A DNA stretch of 35,559 bases from a virus, in IMG/VR virus record IMGVR_UViG_3300047557_002625, positions 1-35,559 of that record. One strand, 5' to 3'. The notes under the pieces are model-generated. The model saw only the letters and a list, made by a program, of their open reading frames with translations. It did no database searches and was not told the DNA's origin. Position numbers and translations under genes: made by a program. Each line of letters begins with the position of its first letter. Within the stretch, counting starts at the first letter, position 1. Shown one piece after another: positions 1 to 7,283 of the stretch.

Positions 1-2
1 AG

Positions 3-893
3 TTATTATGGTTCCTTCGTGGTGATACAAACATCAAGTTCCTTGTTGATAATGGTTGTCATATTTGGGATGGTGATGCGTATAAGAACTACTGTGAACA
101 GCAATCAAGACAATTGATTAAAGGTTGTACTTATCAAGAGTTTATTGACAAAATCAAAACAGATGATGAGTTTGCTAAGAAGTTTGGAGAATTGGGAAAA
201 ATTTATGGATCACAATGGAGAAGTTGGGGTAAGGATTTCAAACAAATACCAAATGAAACGGGGGATGGTGTTTACGATATTACAATAACAGGTATAGACC
301 AAATCCAAAACCTGATCAATGACCTTAGAACAAATCCTGATTCAAGACGATTAATGGTTACTGCGTGGAACCCATCAGATTTACCAAAACAAGTGCTTCC
401 ACCTTGTCATTATGGATTCCAAGTTTATACAAGAGAGTTGAGTTTGGAAGAGAGATATAAAATAGCATTTCCAATATGGAAAGAAAAATATGGTCCATTA
501 GCTGATACGATGGTCCCAACTAATGTGGATAACACACCTTACAAAATACCAACCAGAGCAATCTCTTTAATGTATAATGCTAGAAGCCAAGATGTTCCAC
601 TTGGAACACCATTTAATTTGGCATCTTATGGATTACTTTTAACAATATTAGCAAAGGAGGTTAATATGGTTCCTGATGAGTTGATTACGAATATGGGTGA
701 TTGTCACATTTATCTAAATCAGATTGATGGTGTAAAAGAACAATTAACAAGAGAACCATTTGAGTTACCGACTCTTAACCCATTCCCAACATATGAAGGG
801 TCAAGACCATCTATAGAATCTTATGTTATTGGTGATTTCACACTTAAAAACTACCAATCACACCCGACTATCAAAATGCCACTTTCTAATTAA
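3..893 (+). CDS. thyA: Thymidylate synthase, 5' end outside window
   Basis: ThyA methylates dUMP to dTMP using methylene-tetrahydrofolate; phages carry it to boost dTTP supply. The reading frame is already open at base 3 (LLWFLRGDTNIKFL, then IWDGDA), which is the typical ThyA N-terminal third, so the start lies upstream. Visible family motifs are SQWRSWG, the catalytic Cys in LPPCHYGFQ, LGTPFNLASY, GDCHIYLN and the C-terminal DFTLKNYQSHPTIKM. Two commonly conserved positions differ: the usual RSxD motif reads RSQD where many homologues have Cys before Asp, and the usual YxNH reads YLNQ. The 3' end is intact and is followed by a GIY-YIG gene after 55 nt. Family assignment is secure; activity is only inferred. 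Confidence 0.96.
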   Translation, partial: LLWFLRGDTNIKFLVDNGCHIWDGDAYKNYCEQQSRQLIKGCTYQEFIDKIKTDDEFAKKFGELGKIYGSQWRSWGKDFKQIPNETGDGVYDITITGIDQIQNLINDLRTNPDSRRLMVTAWNPSDLPKQVLPPCHYGFQVYTRELSLEERYKIAFPIWKEKYGPLADTMVPTNVDNTPYKIPTRAISLMYNARSQDVPLGTPFNLASYGLLLTILAKEVNMVPDELITNMGDCHIYLNQIDGVKEQLTREPFELPTLNPFPTYEGSRPSIESYVIGDFTLKNYQSHPTIKMPLSN

Positions 894-911
894 CTTTTCC
901 AAAACTTCAGA

Positions 912-919
912 TATTTATA
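912..919 (+). promoter_or_regulatory. TATTTATA motif, putative phage late promoter
   Basis: TATTTATA lies in the short gap after thyA and 29 nt before the ATG of the GIY-YIG gene. The same octamer core stands before several other operon-heading genes in the window, which is the main reason to call it. The role as promoter is inferred by analogy with single-box late promoters of T4-like phages. Confidence 0.4.
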
Positions 920-948
920 TTAAAGGATAAACCTTAAAGTAAATCAAT

Positions 949-1782
949 ATGAAAAAGTTTTTAGTGTATGAAATCAAAAACAATATAAATGGTAAATCTT
1001 ATATTGGACAATATAGCGGATTATCATTTGAGAAATATTTTGGGAGTGGTAAGTTGATTAAGTTAGCGATAAAAAAATATGGGTTAGAAAATTTCTCTAA
1101 AACTATTTTAGAAGAGTGTTCTAATAAAGATGAGTTGAATGAAAAAGAGATTTTTTGGATTGATAGATTTAAGACGATTGAAAACGGATATAATTTAACT
1201 GAAGGAGGTACTGGTGGTGACCTATCCGAATTTATCAAGTATGATGAAATTTGGGTTGAAAATCAAAGAATCTCAACAAAAAAGTATTGGGATAATATCA
1301 GTGATGATGAAAGAAAAATGAGAAGTGAAAGTGTATCTGGTGAAAAAAATGGAATGTATGGTAAAGAAGGATTTTGGAAAGGTAAAAAAATACCTAAAGA
1401 AATTGTAAAAAAATCATTAGATAATAGAAGAAGTTATGATAAAGAACAAAATCCTAATTGGAAGGGAGGTTTAACTTATGTCTATTGTGAATGTGGTAAA
1501 AGAATAGGTTACGGTCACACTCATTGTAATAAATGTAGACCGAGAAGTAATGACGATAACCCTTTTTTTGGTAGGCAACACACTGAAGAAACAAAAAAGA
1601 GATTAAGTGAGAAAAGAAAGGGAACATACAATGGAGAACAGAACATACCTATAATAATTGATAATGTGGAATATAGGTCTGCGGGTGAAGCATCTAAAAT
1701 ACTTAACATACCTATGGTAACCATTAGATGGAGAGTTAAAAGTAAAAACAAAAAGTTTGACAATTACAAATATAAAGATTAG
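949..1782 (+). CDS. GIY-YIG homing endonuclease with NUMOD-type tail
   Basis: A 277-residue free-standing homing endonuclease. Residues 1-95 form a GIY-YIG nuclease domain: LVYEIKNNINGKSYIGQY, then GSG and KKYGLENF, and the metal-binding Glu in the EKEIFWI segment. The middle carries NUMOD3-like DNA-binding repeats (NGMYGKEGFWKGKK around 130-145 and NPFFGRQHTEETKKRLSE around 204-222) and a small Cys/His cluster (C180, C182, then HTHCNKC near 192-197) that may bind zinc. The C-terminus is a NUMOD1-like helix-turn-helix (SAGEASKILNIPMVTIRW). It sits just downstream of thyA, a gene that is a classic homing target in T4 (td intron, I-TevI). I see no intron; thyA is continuous as far as visible. 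Likely a selfish element with its own promoter-like motif. Confidence 0.93.
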   Translation: MKKFLVYEIKNNINGKSYIGQYSGLSFEKYFGSGKLIKLAIKKYGLENFSKTILEECSNKDELNEKEIFWIDRFKTIENGYNLTEGGTGGDLSEFIKYDEIWVENQRISTKKYWDNISDDERKMRSESVSGEKNGMYGKEGFWKGKKIPKEIVKKSLDNRRSYDKEQNPNWKGGLTYVYCECGKRIGYGHTHCNKCRPRSNDDNPFFGRQHTEETKKRLSEKRKGTYNGEQNIPIIIDNVEYRSAGEASKILNIPMVTIRWRVKSKNKKFDNYKYKD

Positions 1783-1791
1783 AATTAAGGT

Positions 1792-1998
1792 ATGGAAATT
1801 AATAATAAATTCAATATCGGTGATGTTGTTTACATAAAAACAGATGTGGAACAAAAACCAAACATTATAATTTGTATAAAAGTTTATAGTGACGATTTCT
1901 ACACATATAACCTTAATTCACCTACAGATTCTAATGATTATCGCGATTATGAAATTTCAAAAGAAGAGGATAAGTTAATTAAAGTAAGTAATTATTGA
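1792..1998 (+). CDS. Small hypothetical protein, possible SH3-like fold
   Basis: A 68-residue acidic protein of unknown function that starts 10 nt after the endonuclease stop codon. The opening NKFNIGDVVYIKTDVEQ resembles the first strands of small SH3-like barrel proteins (pattern F-x-I-G-D-x-V-Y) that are common in phages and Bacteroidetes. The rest is rich in Asp, Glu, Tyr and Lys. No signal peptide or membrane segment is seen. The fold suggestion comes from pattern only. Confidence 0.7.
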   Translation: MEINNKFNIGDVVYIKTDVEQKPNIIICIKVYSDDFYTYNLNSPTDSNDYRDYEISKEEDKLIKVSNY

Positions 1999-2017
1999 TC
2001 ACCATTAAAATAAAAAA

Positions 2018-2620
2018 ATGGAAAATAAATTCATAGTTAAAGGAAACGACTCCTTTTTCAAATGCAGAAAGTTAGACCCTTACATGTCAAATCATAAAGG
2101 ATTTATTGCTGGTGGGTGTTTTAAAGACATTTTCTCAAATAAGAAATTCAGAGACATTGATATTTTCTTTGAAACAAAAGAAGATTTCAATGAAGCACTT
2201 GATTTTTACAGAAAAAATGAGGATTATCTATTTGTATACGAGAATGACAATGCTGTCTGTTTCTCAAACAAAAACACAAAGAAAAAAATTGAATTGGTTA
2301 GATCAAGATTTTGTAGTGTTGAAGAAATGTTAAGAGGATTTGATTTTACTATTGTTAAGTTTGCATACTACAAAGAAGTTGATGGTGATAGTACGGAATG
2401 GAAATATATGTATCATCCTTCCTTCTTTGAAGATTTAACCAACAAAAAATTGGTAATTGATGAAACAAGTTCATTCCCGATCAATACATTTGAACGAACA
2501 TACAAATACAGAAAATATGGATTTGGTATGTGTAGAGAAACAAAACAGAAACTCATTGAATTGTTGCAAGGTGCGAATGTGAATGATTTAGGTAGAGATT
2601 TATATTTCGGATTTGATTAA
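2018..2620 (+). CDS. Nucleotidyltransferase-like protein
   Basis: A 200-residue protein with the signature of the polymerase-beta-like nucleotidyltransferase superfamily. GFIAGGCFKDIF (G32-G33) is followed by FRDIDIFF (D46, D48), matching the GG...DxD arrangement that binds nucleotide and two metals in these enzymes. A third acidic residue could lie in the strand KKIELVRSRF (E near 90). Similar stand-alone domains are common in large phages. The substrate (tRNA, protein or small molecule) cannot be told from the sequence. It belongs to a run of closely spaced rightward genes from 1.8 to 5.7 kb, probably co-transcribed. Confidence 0.75.
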   Translation: MENKFIVKGNDSFFKCRKLDPYMSNHKGFIAGGCFKDIFSNKKFRDIDIFFETKEDFNEALDFYRKNEDYLFVYENDNAVCFSNKNTKKKIELVRSRFCSVEEMLRGFDFTIVKFAYYKEVDGDSTEWKYMYHPSFFEDLTNKKLVIDETSSFPINTFERTYKYRKYGFGMCRETKQKLIELLQGANVNDLGRDLYFGFD

Positions 2621-2629
2621 ATAAAAAAT

Positions 2630-2839
2630 ATGGAAAAAAATAACACAAAAATATCGTTTGAGTTAAACGATAAACAACAAGAAATGTTTGATCAATGGAA
2701 ATCACATATCAAGGCATTACACGGAGAGTATGGACAATTCACTTGGAAGTATACATCAAATGGTATTGGTCCTGAGATCACTGTGTATAGTCACTTGGTA
2801 AAAATTGAATTAGTATTAACAGACATAGATAGTTGGTAA
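2630..2839 (+). CDS. Small hypothetical protein
   Basis: A 69-residue protein with no recognised motif. It opens with a polar Lys/Asn-rich segment, then an amphipathic helix (DKQQEMFDQWKSHIKALHG), then beta-prone sequence. It lies 9 nt after the nucleotidyltransferase-like gene and has an A-rich, SD-less leader like its neighbours. Confidence 0.7.
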   Translation: MEKNNTKISFELNDKQQEMFDQWKSHIKALHGEYGQFTWKYTSNGIGPEITVYSHLVKIELVLTDIDSW

Positions 2840-2855
2840 AAAAAAACATTGAATT

Positions 2856-3122
2856 ATGAAATACAGAAAAAAACCCGTAATTATTGATGCGGAACAATGG
2901 TTTAAAAATGGAGATGTTCCCGAAGCGAATACACACCCAATTGATTCTGACACCGAATGGATATGTCAACAATGTGGAAACAAGGCATCCAAACACAATA
3001 ACTGCCCAACACTAGAAGGTTGGCATATTGTATGTCCTGGTGACTACATAATCAAAGGAATTAAGGGTGAATTTTATCCGTGTAAGCCTGACATTTTTGA
3101 ATTAACATACGAAAAAGTATAA
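2856..3122 (+). CDS. Conserved phage protein, PGDYIIKGIKGEFYPCKPDIF family
   Basis: An 88-residue protein of a family that is widespread in phages and prophages: it starts MKYRKKPVIIDAEQWF and ends with PGDYIIKGIKGEFYPCKPDI. The family has no established function that I know of. Here the middle carries CQQCGNKASKHNNC (C57, C60, C70 in approximate numbering), a possible small zinc site inserted between the two family motifs. It is 16 nt downstream of the previous gene and 2 nt upstream of the next, so it is clearly part of the operon. Confidence 0.85.
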   Translation: MKYRKKPVIIDAEQWFKNGDVPEANTHPIDSDTEWICQQCGNKASKHNNCPTLEGWHIVCPGDYIIKGIKGEFYPCKPDIFELTYEKV

Positions 3123-3124
3123 TT

Positions 3125-3358
3125 ATGAAAAAAAACAACATAATCTCGGACTGGTTAGACCAACACGGTGACCCTGAAATTGATAGATTAGTTCAAGAAA
3201 ACTTGGAAAAAACAATTAAAATAGATATGAAACCACAACCAATTAAAGAAGGAAAAACAAAGAGTAATAGTAAACCATTTACTGGTGAAGGTAGACAAGC
3301 TCCTCCACCACCTAAACCACCAAAACGAGCGACTAACATTGAAATAACAATTAAATAA
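3125..3358 (+). CDS. Small basic proline-rich protein with antitoxin-like N-terminus
   Basis: A 77-residue protein. Its first part, ISDWLDQHGDPEIDRLVQEN, resembles the stretch that precedes the helix-turn-helix in XRE-family antitoxins of Bacteroidetes, but no helix-turn-helix follows. Instead there is a Lys/Ser tail and a proline block (PPPPKPPK). It may be a truncated relative of an XRE regulator or a chance similarity. It is tightly packed between two neighbours (2 nt upstream, 1 nt downstream). Confidence 0.65.
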   Translation: MKKNNIISDWLDQHGDPEIDRLVQENLEKTIKIDMKPQPIKEGKTKSNSKPFTGEGRQAPPPPKPPKRATNIEITIK

Positions 3359-3359
3359 T

Positions 3360-3797
3360 ATGAAGACAAAAGTATATTCAGCATTTCCCGGTGTAGGGAA
3401 GACAACCTACTTCAACACTACAGATAGAAATGTGTTGGACAGCGATAGTTCAAAGTTTGATAAGAAACATTTTCCTGATAACTACATTGAACACATTGAA
3501 AGGAACATTGAGGATCCAAAGGTAGATAAGATCTTGGTATCATCACATAAAGATGTGAGAGACGCACTTCTTAAAAAAGGTATTCCATTTGTATTAGTTT
3601 ACCCAAACAGAGATATCAAAGATGAATACATTCAACGATACAAAGACAGAGGAAACAACGATGCGTTTGTTGACTTATTGGAGAAAAATTGGGATAATTG
3701 GATGGACGAGATGGATCAAATGGAAGCACCACAAGGTCAAACTTTATACAAAGTTAAATTAGGTCCAGGTCAGTACTTGGCGGATGTAATTGATTAA
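3360..3797 (+). CDS. P-loop kinase-like protein
   Basis: A 145-residue protein with a Walker A loop at residues 8-16 (AFPGVGKTT) followed by a DSDSS segment (27-31), as in small phage nucleotide/polynucleotide kinase-like proteins. The strand KILVSSHKDVRDALL and the later FVLVYPNRDIKDEY match the core beta strands of a P-loop fold, and the final helix contains a lid-like Arg/Lys-rich region (IQRYKDRGNN). It is shorter than a typical deoxynucleoside monophosphate kinase (about 200 residues), so the substrate is uncertain. It could support nucleotide metabolism together with thyA. Confidence 0.75.
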   Translation: MKTKVYSAFPGVGKTTYFNTTDRNVLDSDSSKFDKKHFPDNYIEHIERNIEDPKVDKILVSSHKDVRDALLKKGIPFVLVYPNRDIKDEYIQRYKDRGNNDAFVDLLEKNWDNWMDEMDQMEAPQGQTLYKVKLGPGQYLADVID

Positions 3798-3800
3798 ACT

Positions 3801-4043
3801 ATGAGAACAATTAAAATCAGATTTGTAAAAACTAACAAAGACTCTTACTACCTCCAAAGAAAAGGGTGGTTTGGTAGATGGAAAGATATTGGTTATAGTG
3901 TTGATATGGGATATGGTGGTTTCTATATGATATACACTGGTGAAACAAAAGAAGCGTTACTTGATGAGGTTTTAGATAAACATTATCAAGTGTGTAGAAA
4001 ACACGTTAACATTATAGAATACCCAACGATAAAATATCATTAA
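3801..4043 (+). CDS. Small conserved-looking phage protein
   Basis: An 80-residue protein of unknown function rich in aromatic residues (YYLQRKGWFGRWKDIGYSVD). It has a beta-rich pattern and no membrane segment. It is 3 nt downstream of the P-loop gene. Comparable aromatic-rich small proteins are common in early regions of large phages, but I do not recognise a named family. Confidence 0.7.
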   Translation: MRTIKIRFVKTNKDSYYLQRKGWFGRWKDIGYSVDMGYGGFYMIYTGETKEALLDEVLDKHYQVCRKHVNIIEYPTIKYH

Positions 4044-4044
4044 A

Positions 4045-4215
4045 ATGGAAAGAACATTTGAAGAGATATACGATGAGATAGTTGAAGACTTAAGAGGTAA
4101 TCTAACTAATGAGGAATACCGAGAATTGATAACCTTAGAGTATGTTGTAACACAAGGTTATGATAAGAAAGGTGATTATGAAAGATATAAAGAATTAAGT
4201 GAAAAGAAAAGATGA
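4045..4215 (+). CDS. Short acidic helical protein, 56 residues
   Basis: A short gene starting one base after the previous stop codon (MERTFEEIYDEIVEDLRG...) and ending in the TGA that overlaps the ATG of clpP in an ATGA junction. The product is a charged, mostly helical 56-residue protein ending in LSEKKR. Its tight fit between two real genes on the same strand, with the classic 4-base overlap, is the main evidence that it is translated. Function unknown; translational coupling with clpP is likely. Confidence 0.75.
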   Translation: MERTFEEIYDEIVEDLRGNLTNEEYRELITLEYVVTQGYDKKGDYERYKELSEKKR

Positions 4216-4940
4216 ATTACGGAAAAGAGTTTAGAAGTTTCGCAAAGAGCGAAGGAATTAGTACACTGGCGTTAGACCAGTTTGAAGCATCACTAACCCC
4301 CTACATTTTGGAGGAAAGAGAATTAAGGGCAACACAAATCGATATCTTCTCGAGATTGATGCGTGATCGTATCTTGTGGTTATCAGGACCGGTAAATCAA
4401 AGAATGTCTGACATTGTACAAGCACAATTATTGTTCTTGGATTCAGTTGAGAAGAAGGACATCACACTTTATATCAATAGCCCTGGTGGATCTGTTATGT
4501 GTGGTCTTGGTATTGTAGACTTGATGAACTATGTGAATTCAGATATCGTAACCACAAATTTGGGTATGTGTGCTTCGATGGGATCTGTTCTATTATCATC
4601 AGGAACAAAAGGTAAAAGATCATCACTTATCCATTCAAAAGTAATGACTCACCAAGTAAGTCATGGAACACACGGGAATATCCAAGATACACGAATTAAC
4701 CAAATGGAGGGTGAGAAATACAATTACATCCTATTCAAAATGTTGGCGGAGAATTGTGGTAAAACATTCCAAGAGGTCTTAGATTTCTCTGCGAGAGATA
4801 GATGGTACACTTCAGATGAAGCGGTTGAATTCGGTTTGATTGATGAGGTTATTGGAACAGATAAAACAAAATCAATCACCAACTATTTGGATGGGTTTGA
4901 TGACTACTACAATAAAGAAGTATTAACCATTAGAAAATGA
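4212..4940 (+). CDS. clpP: ClpP-like serine protease (S14)
   Basis: A 242-residue ClpP homologue. The catalytic triad is complete: S122 in GMCASMGSVLL, H147 in VMTHQ, D196 in ARDRW, and the oxyanion/strand motif INSPGGSVMCGLGI is present. The mature core matches bacterial ClpP (about 195 residues), with an extra N-terminal stretch of about 40 residues that may be a propeptide or phage-specific region. ClpP cuts peptides inside a tetradecameric barrel fed by ClpX or ClpA. Here it could join host Clp ATPases and redirect proteolysis. S14-fold enzymes also act as head-maturation proteases in some phages, but its place in a small-gene operon and the full similarity to housekeeping ClpP make that less likely. 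Confidence 0.93.
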   Translation: MNYGKEFRSFAKSEGISTLALDQFEASLTPYILEERELRATQIDIFSRLMRDRILWLSGPVNQRMSDIVQAQLLFLDSVEKKDITLYINSPGGSVMCGLGIVDLMNYVNSDIVTTNLGMCASMGSVLLSSGTKGKRSSLIHSKVMTHQVSHGTHGNIQDTRINQMEGEKYNYILFKMLAENCGKTFQEVLDFSARDRWYTSDEAVEFGLIDEVIGTDKTKSITNYLDGFDDYYNKEVLTIRK

Positions 4941-5137
4941 AATTTCTAAAATATCTTCTTCTTTGGGTTTCTTCCAATTTATCAATACCATTTTGGATGG
5001 TAGGTCATATCCATCTAACAATGAATGTTTATGAAGATGTTTATGAAATATTAGCGTCTTTTGGTATGAACATTATTGTTGGTATTGGATTTTGGATAAG
5101 TTGGATAGATTACAAAAAAGAAACCCAAAGTAAATGA
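4937..5137 (+). CDS. Small membrane protein, two predicted TM segments
   Basis: A 66-residue protein coupled to clpP through an ATGA overlap. Two hydrophobic stretches (about residues 3-27 and 38-56) are joined by a short polar loop, and the C-terminus is charged (DYKKETQSK). No family recognised. It could be an inner-membrane accessory protein; a holin-like role is possible but better candidates lie near the endolysin. Confidence 0.72.
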   Translation: MKFLKYLLLWVSSNLSIPFWMVGHIHLTMNVYEDVYEILASFGMNIIVGIGFWISWIDYKKETQSK

Positions 5138-5179
5138 TTTACAAAATCAAAAAATTAACTATTTTTTAGGAAAAAAATA

Positions 5180-5476
5180 ATGGAAAAAGAAGTATTAAAA
5201 GAAACACATAGAAGTACAAAACCAAAGCCAACACCTTCGGGTGAGAAGAAAAAAAGATCATACAAACCAAGAAAGAAAAAAGAACCTAAGTTTGATCTAA
5301 ATGAAGAATTTGTTATGAGATCAGAAGAAGTACCAAATATCCCTGGTTTGAAAAAGCAAGTTGGTTACTATAAAATTGGTAAAAGTTTTCACATTTTCTT
5401 TGAAGAAAAACCAAACGCAATTTACAGATTCTTTACCAAACTATTATTAGGTTGGAAATGGCACGACCAAAAGTAA
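5180..5476 (+). CDS. Basic hypothetical protein
   Basis: A 98-residue protein with a strongly basic, disordered N-terminal third (STKPKPTPSGEKKKRSYKPR) followed by a compact region with VGYYKIGKSFHIFFEE. The basic arm suggests nucleic-acid binding, but no domain is recognised. Its end overlaps the start of the next gene by 19 nt. Confidence 0.72.
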   Translation: MEKEVLKETHRSTKPKPTPSGEKKKRSYKPRKKKEPKFDLNEEFVMRSEEVPNIPGLKKQVGYYKIGKSFHIFFEEKPNAIYRFFTKLLLGWKWHDQK

Positions 5477-5706
5477 AACGTATTCATGTTAATCAACACC
5501 ATATCAGATCTAACAAAACAAAAGGAACTGATCTACCTGTGATTACAATAAAAGAAGGTAAAACAAATACCTATTGTAATGAAGTTGAAATCTTAGGTCC
5601 ATCTAAAATTATATATGGAGGACATGGTGTTGATGCCAAACCACTCTTGAGTTGTGGAGCAAGAGTAGTTATTGAAACAACAAGTGAGATAAATATTATA
5701 TCATAA
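5458..5706 (+). CDS. Conserved phage protein, VNQHHIRSNKTKGTDLPVIT family
   Basis: An 82-residue protein from the ATG at 5458; a TTG six bases upstream is in frame but less likely. The pattern MARPKVKRIHVNQHHIRSN, then LPVITIKEGKTNTYCNEVEI and a Ser/Cys-Gly-Ala-Arg-Val end (LLSCGARVVIET) matches a small beta-rich family seen in many phages and prophages, of unknown function. It is the last gene of this rightward operon and ends inside a terminator hairpin. Confidence 0.82.
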   Translation: MARPKVKRIHVNQHHIRSNKTKGTDLPVITIKEGKTNTYCNEVEILGPSKIIYGGHGVDAKPLLSCGARVVIETTSEINIIS

Positions 5707-5736
5707 AAAAACCCCGATTTGAGTCGGGGTTTTTTG
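5705..5736. terminator. Bidirectional rho-independent terminator
   Basis: Stem AAAAAACCCCGA / TCGGGGTTTTTT with a 6-nt loop, flanked by an A tract on one side and a T tract on the other. It lies between the end of a rightward gene (5706) and the end of the leftward endolysin gene (5739), so it can stop transcription from both sides. Confidence 0.9.
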
Positions 5737-5738
5737 TT

Positions 5739-6575
5739 TTATTTAAGTAAGTTATAATATTCTTTAAAGTGTTTGATCCTGTCTGCTAACCCAATAGTTC
5801 CACCATTAACTCTTTTTGTTACTGCTGTCACCGTAGCGTCATCTGCACCTTTATCACAGATTGACCACAATTTATTTGAGTCAAAGAAGAATGCTGCAGA
5901 TGCCAATGGATATTTGGTTGCAACTAAATCAGGATTAGTAACACAATCTTCACCAATGAATTTAGAAAAGTTTGTGTAATTATTTTTACCTGTAAGTTGA
6001 ATGTAACCTCTTCCTCTGAATTTGAATCCTTCCTTCGATGCTTCATCACCATTACCCATTCTTGATGCATAAACACGAGATGCGATCTTTTCAGGTTGAC
6101 GAGCATAAGATTCATTTAAGTTGCCAGGGAAGTACTTACCGAAGATCTTTTTCAAACCATCCGCAGAGTAATTTAAGTTCTCACTTACAGCTTTAAAATT
6201 ACCTGACTCGTGACCACATTGTGCTAAGAAGTGAGCCAATCTTAAATTGTTTGTGATGTTAAATTTCTTTGCAGTTTCAGGTATTTGAGCGAGAACCGTA
6301 TCAGGAATATGACCCTTCAACTTATCGATGTTTAGTGAACCTACAGGTGCAATTACGACATCCTCTTTAATAACCTCAGCTTTAGGTTTTGTTTCGCCAA
6401 ATAGTTTAGACCAAGTAGCATCACCAACGATACCATCATCTTTTAAACCATTCGCTTTCTGCCATGCTTTAACAGCCGCTTCAGTTTTAGGTCCGAATTT
6501 ACCTATAGCTTCTACACCTAATTTTTCTTGGAGTTTTTTTACATCAGCCCCTTCTGATCCAACTTTTAGTACCAT
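5739..6575 (-). CDS. Endolysin: peptidoglycan-binding domain plus GH19 glycosidase
   Basis: A 278-residue lysin. Residues 4-60 are a PG_binding_1 domain (VGSEGADVKKLQEKLGV, FGPKTEAAVKAWQKANGL, DGIVGDATW). Residues about 80-278 are a glycoside hydrolase family 19 domain of the lysozyme type: FLAQCGHESGNF with catalytic Glu123, then FKFRGRGYIQLTGKNNY and RVNGGTIGLADR. It cuts the glycan strands of peptidoglycan at lysis. No signal peptide is present, so export should depend on a holin. I chose the ATG at 6575; an upstream in-frame ATG would add 13 residues unlike the family start and would include the TATTTATA motif 15 nt upstream. It is the only leftward gene in this region and is divergent from the next wall enzyme. 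Confidence 0.94.
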   Translation of the reverse strand: MVLKVGSEGADVKKLQEKLGVEAIGKFGPKTEAAVKAWQKANGLKDDGIVGDATWSKLFGETKPKAEVIKEDVVIAPVGSLNIDKLKGHIPDTVLAQIPETAKKFNITNNLRLAHFLAQCGHESGNFKAVSENLNYSADGLKKIFGKYFPGNLNESYARQPEKIASRVYASRMGNGDEASKEGFKFRGRGYIQLTGKNNYTNFSKFIGEDCVTNPDLVATKYPLASAAFFFDSNKLWSICDKGADDATVTAVTKRVNGGTIGLADRIKHFKEYYNLLK

Positions 6576-6590
6576 AATTTTTGATTTTCC

Positions 6591-6598
6591 TATAAATA
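6591..6598 (-). promoter_or_regulatory. TATTTATA motif before endolysin
   Basis: Read on the minus strand, TATTTATA lies 15 nt upstream of the chosen endolysin ATG. The plus strand reads TATAAATA, identical to the T4 late promoter core. It lies in the 108-nt divergent gap between the two wall-enzyme genes and could in principle serve either side; a TACTTATA variant at 6662-6669 stands before the rightward gene. Confidence 0.45.
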
Positions 6599-6683
6599 GT
6601 AAATTCATAAACAAAGTAAAGATTTAATGACAAAAAAATTGTCAGATCGTCAACTTTAAGATACTTATAGAAAAAACATATTT

Positions 6684-7283
6684 ATGGGATACACAAGAGA
6701 ACAGGTCGAGGCTGCCGTTAAAGCCAAAGGGTATGTTTACTTCGAGGACACTTCAAACAAAGGGTTCGATGTAAATATTATTAGTATAAGAAACTCATCA
6801 ACGGGACAAAAAGTCACGAATGTGTTTGACGACTTAATTACATTAAGTTACAAAGATGAAACAGGTATGTGGAAATATCACGAATGGCCTGGAACAACAG
6901 ATCCTGGTAAAAAAGGGGTAATGGAATACCACAACAAAGCCGGTGTTGCAAGACTAGTTGAGGGACAATATAGAGGTTCGCACTCTATTGGTCTTCATCA
7001 AGGTAAGTACGAGGCACTTAAACAAGCAAAGAACGTAAAAGTTTATCGTGATGCAAATCGTGATATGACTTATGATGAGAGTAAAATTGCTGAAGGTGTG
7101 TTTGGTATTAACATTCACAAAGCAGGTACTGACTCAACTTATGTTGAAAATTGGTCGGAAGGTTGTACTGTGTTTAAAAAAGCTGCAGACTTCGAAGAGT
7201 TTATGAAGATCTGTAGAAAGGCTCGTGACATTCACGGAAACTCTTTTACGTATACACTAATTGAAAGTTCAGATATTAAATAA
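6684..7283 (+). CDS. YkuD-like putative cell-wall peptidase
   Basis: A 199-residue protein. The C-terminal half has GINIHKAG (H145) followed by VENWSEGCTVF (C161), which matches the His...S-x-G-C catalytic arrangement of L,D-transpeptidase/YkuD-type cysteine enzymes; phage versions of this pattern (INIH...W-S-x-G-C-x-V-F) are common near lysis genes. Residues 1-20 (YTREQVEAAVKAKGYVYFED) look like a small substrate-binding helix. No signal peptide. Divergent from the endolysin, so the two probably act together on peptidoglycan glycan strands and peptide stems. Enzyme class is inferred from the motif only. Confidence 0.72.
   Translation: MGYTREQVEAAVKAKGYVYFEDTSNKGFDVNIISIRNSSTGQKVTNVFDDLITLSYKDETGMWKYHEWPGTTDPGKKGVMEYHNKAGVARLVEGQYRGSHSIGLHQGKYEALKQAKNVKVYRDANRDMTYDESKIAEGVFGINIHKAGTDSTYVENWSEGCTVFKKAADFEEFMKICRKARDIHGNSFTYTLIESSDIK

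Noticed and set aside
949-1782. Group I intron around the first GIY-YIG gene
   Set aside because: thyA ends normally before it and no split exon of thyA or of the next gene is visible.
4212-4940. ClpP-like protein as the prohead protease that would cut the (I/L)-x-E sites
   Set aside because: It is a full match to housekeeping ClpP and sits in a small-gene operon away from structural genes; gp21-type proteases belong to another fold.
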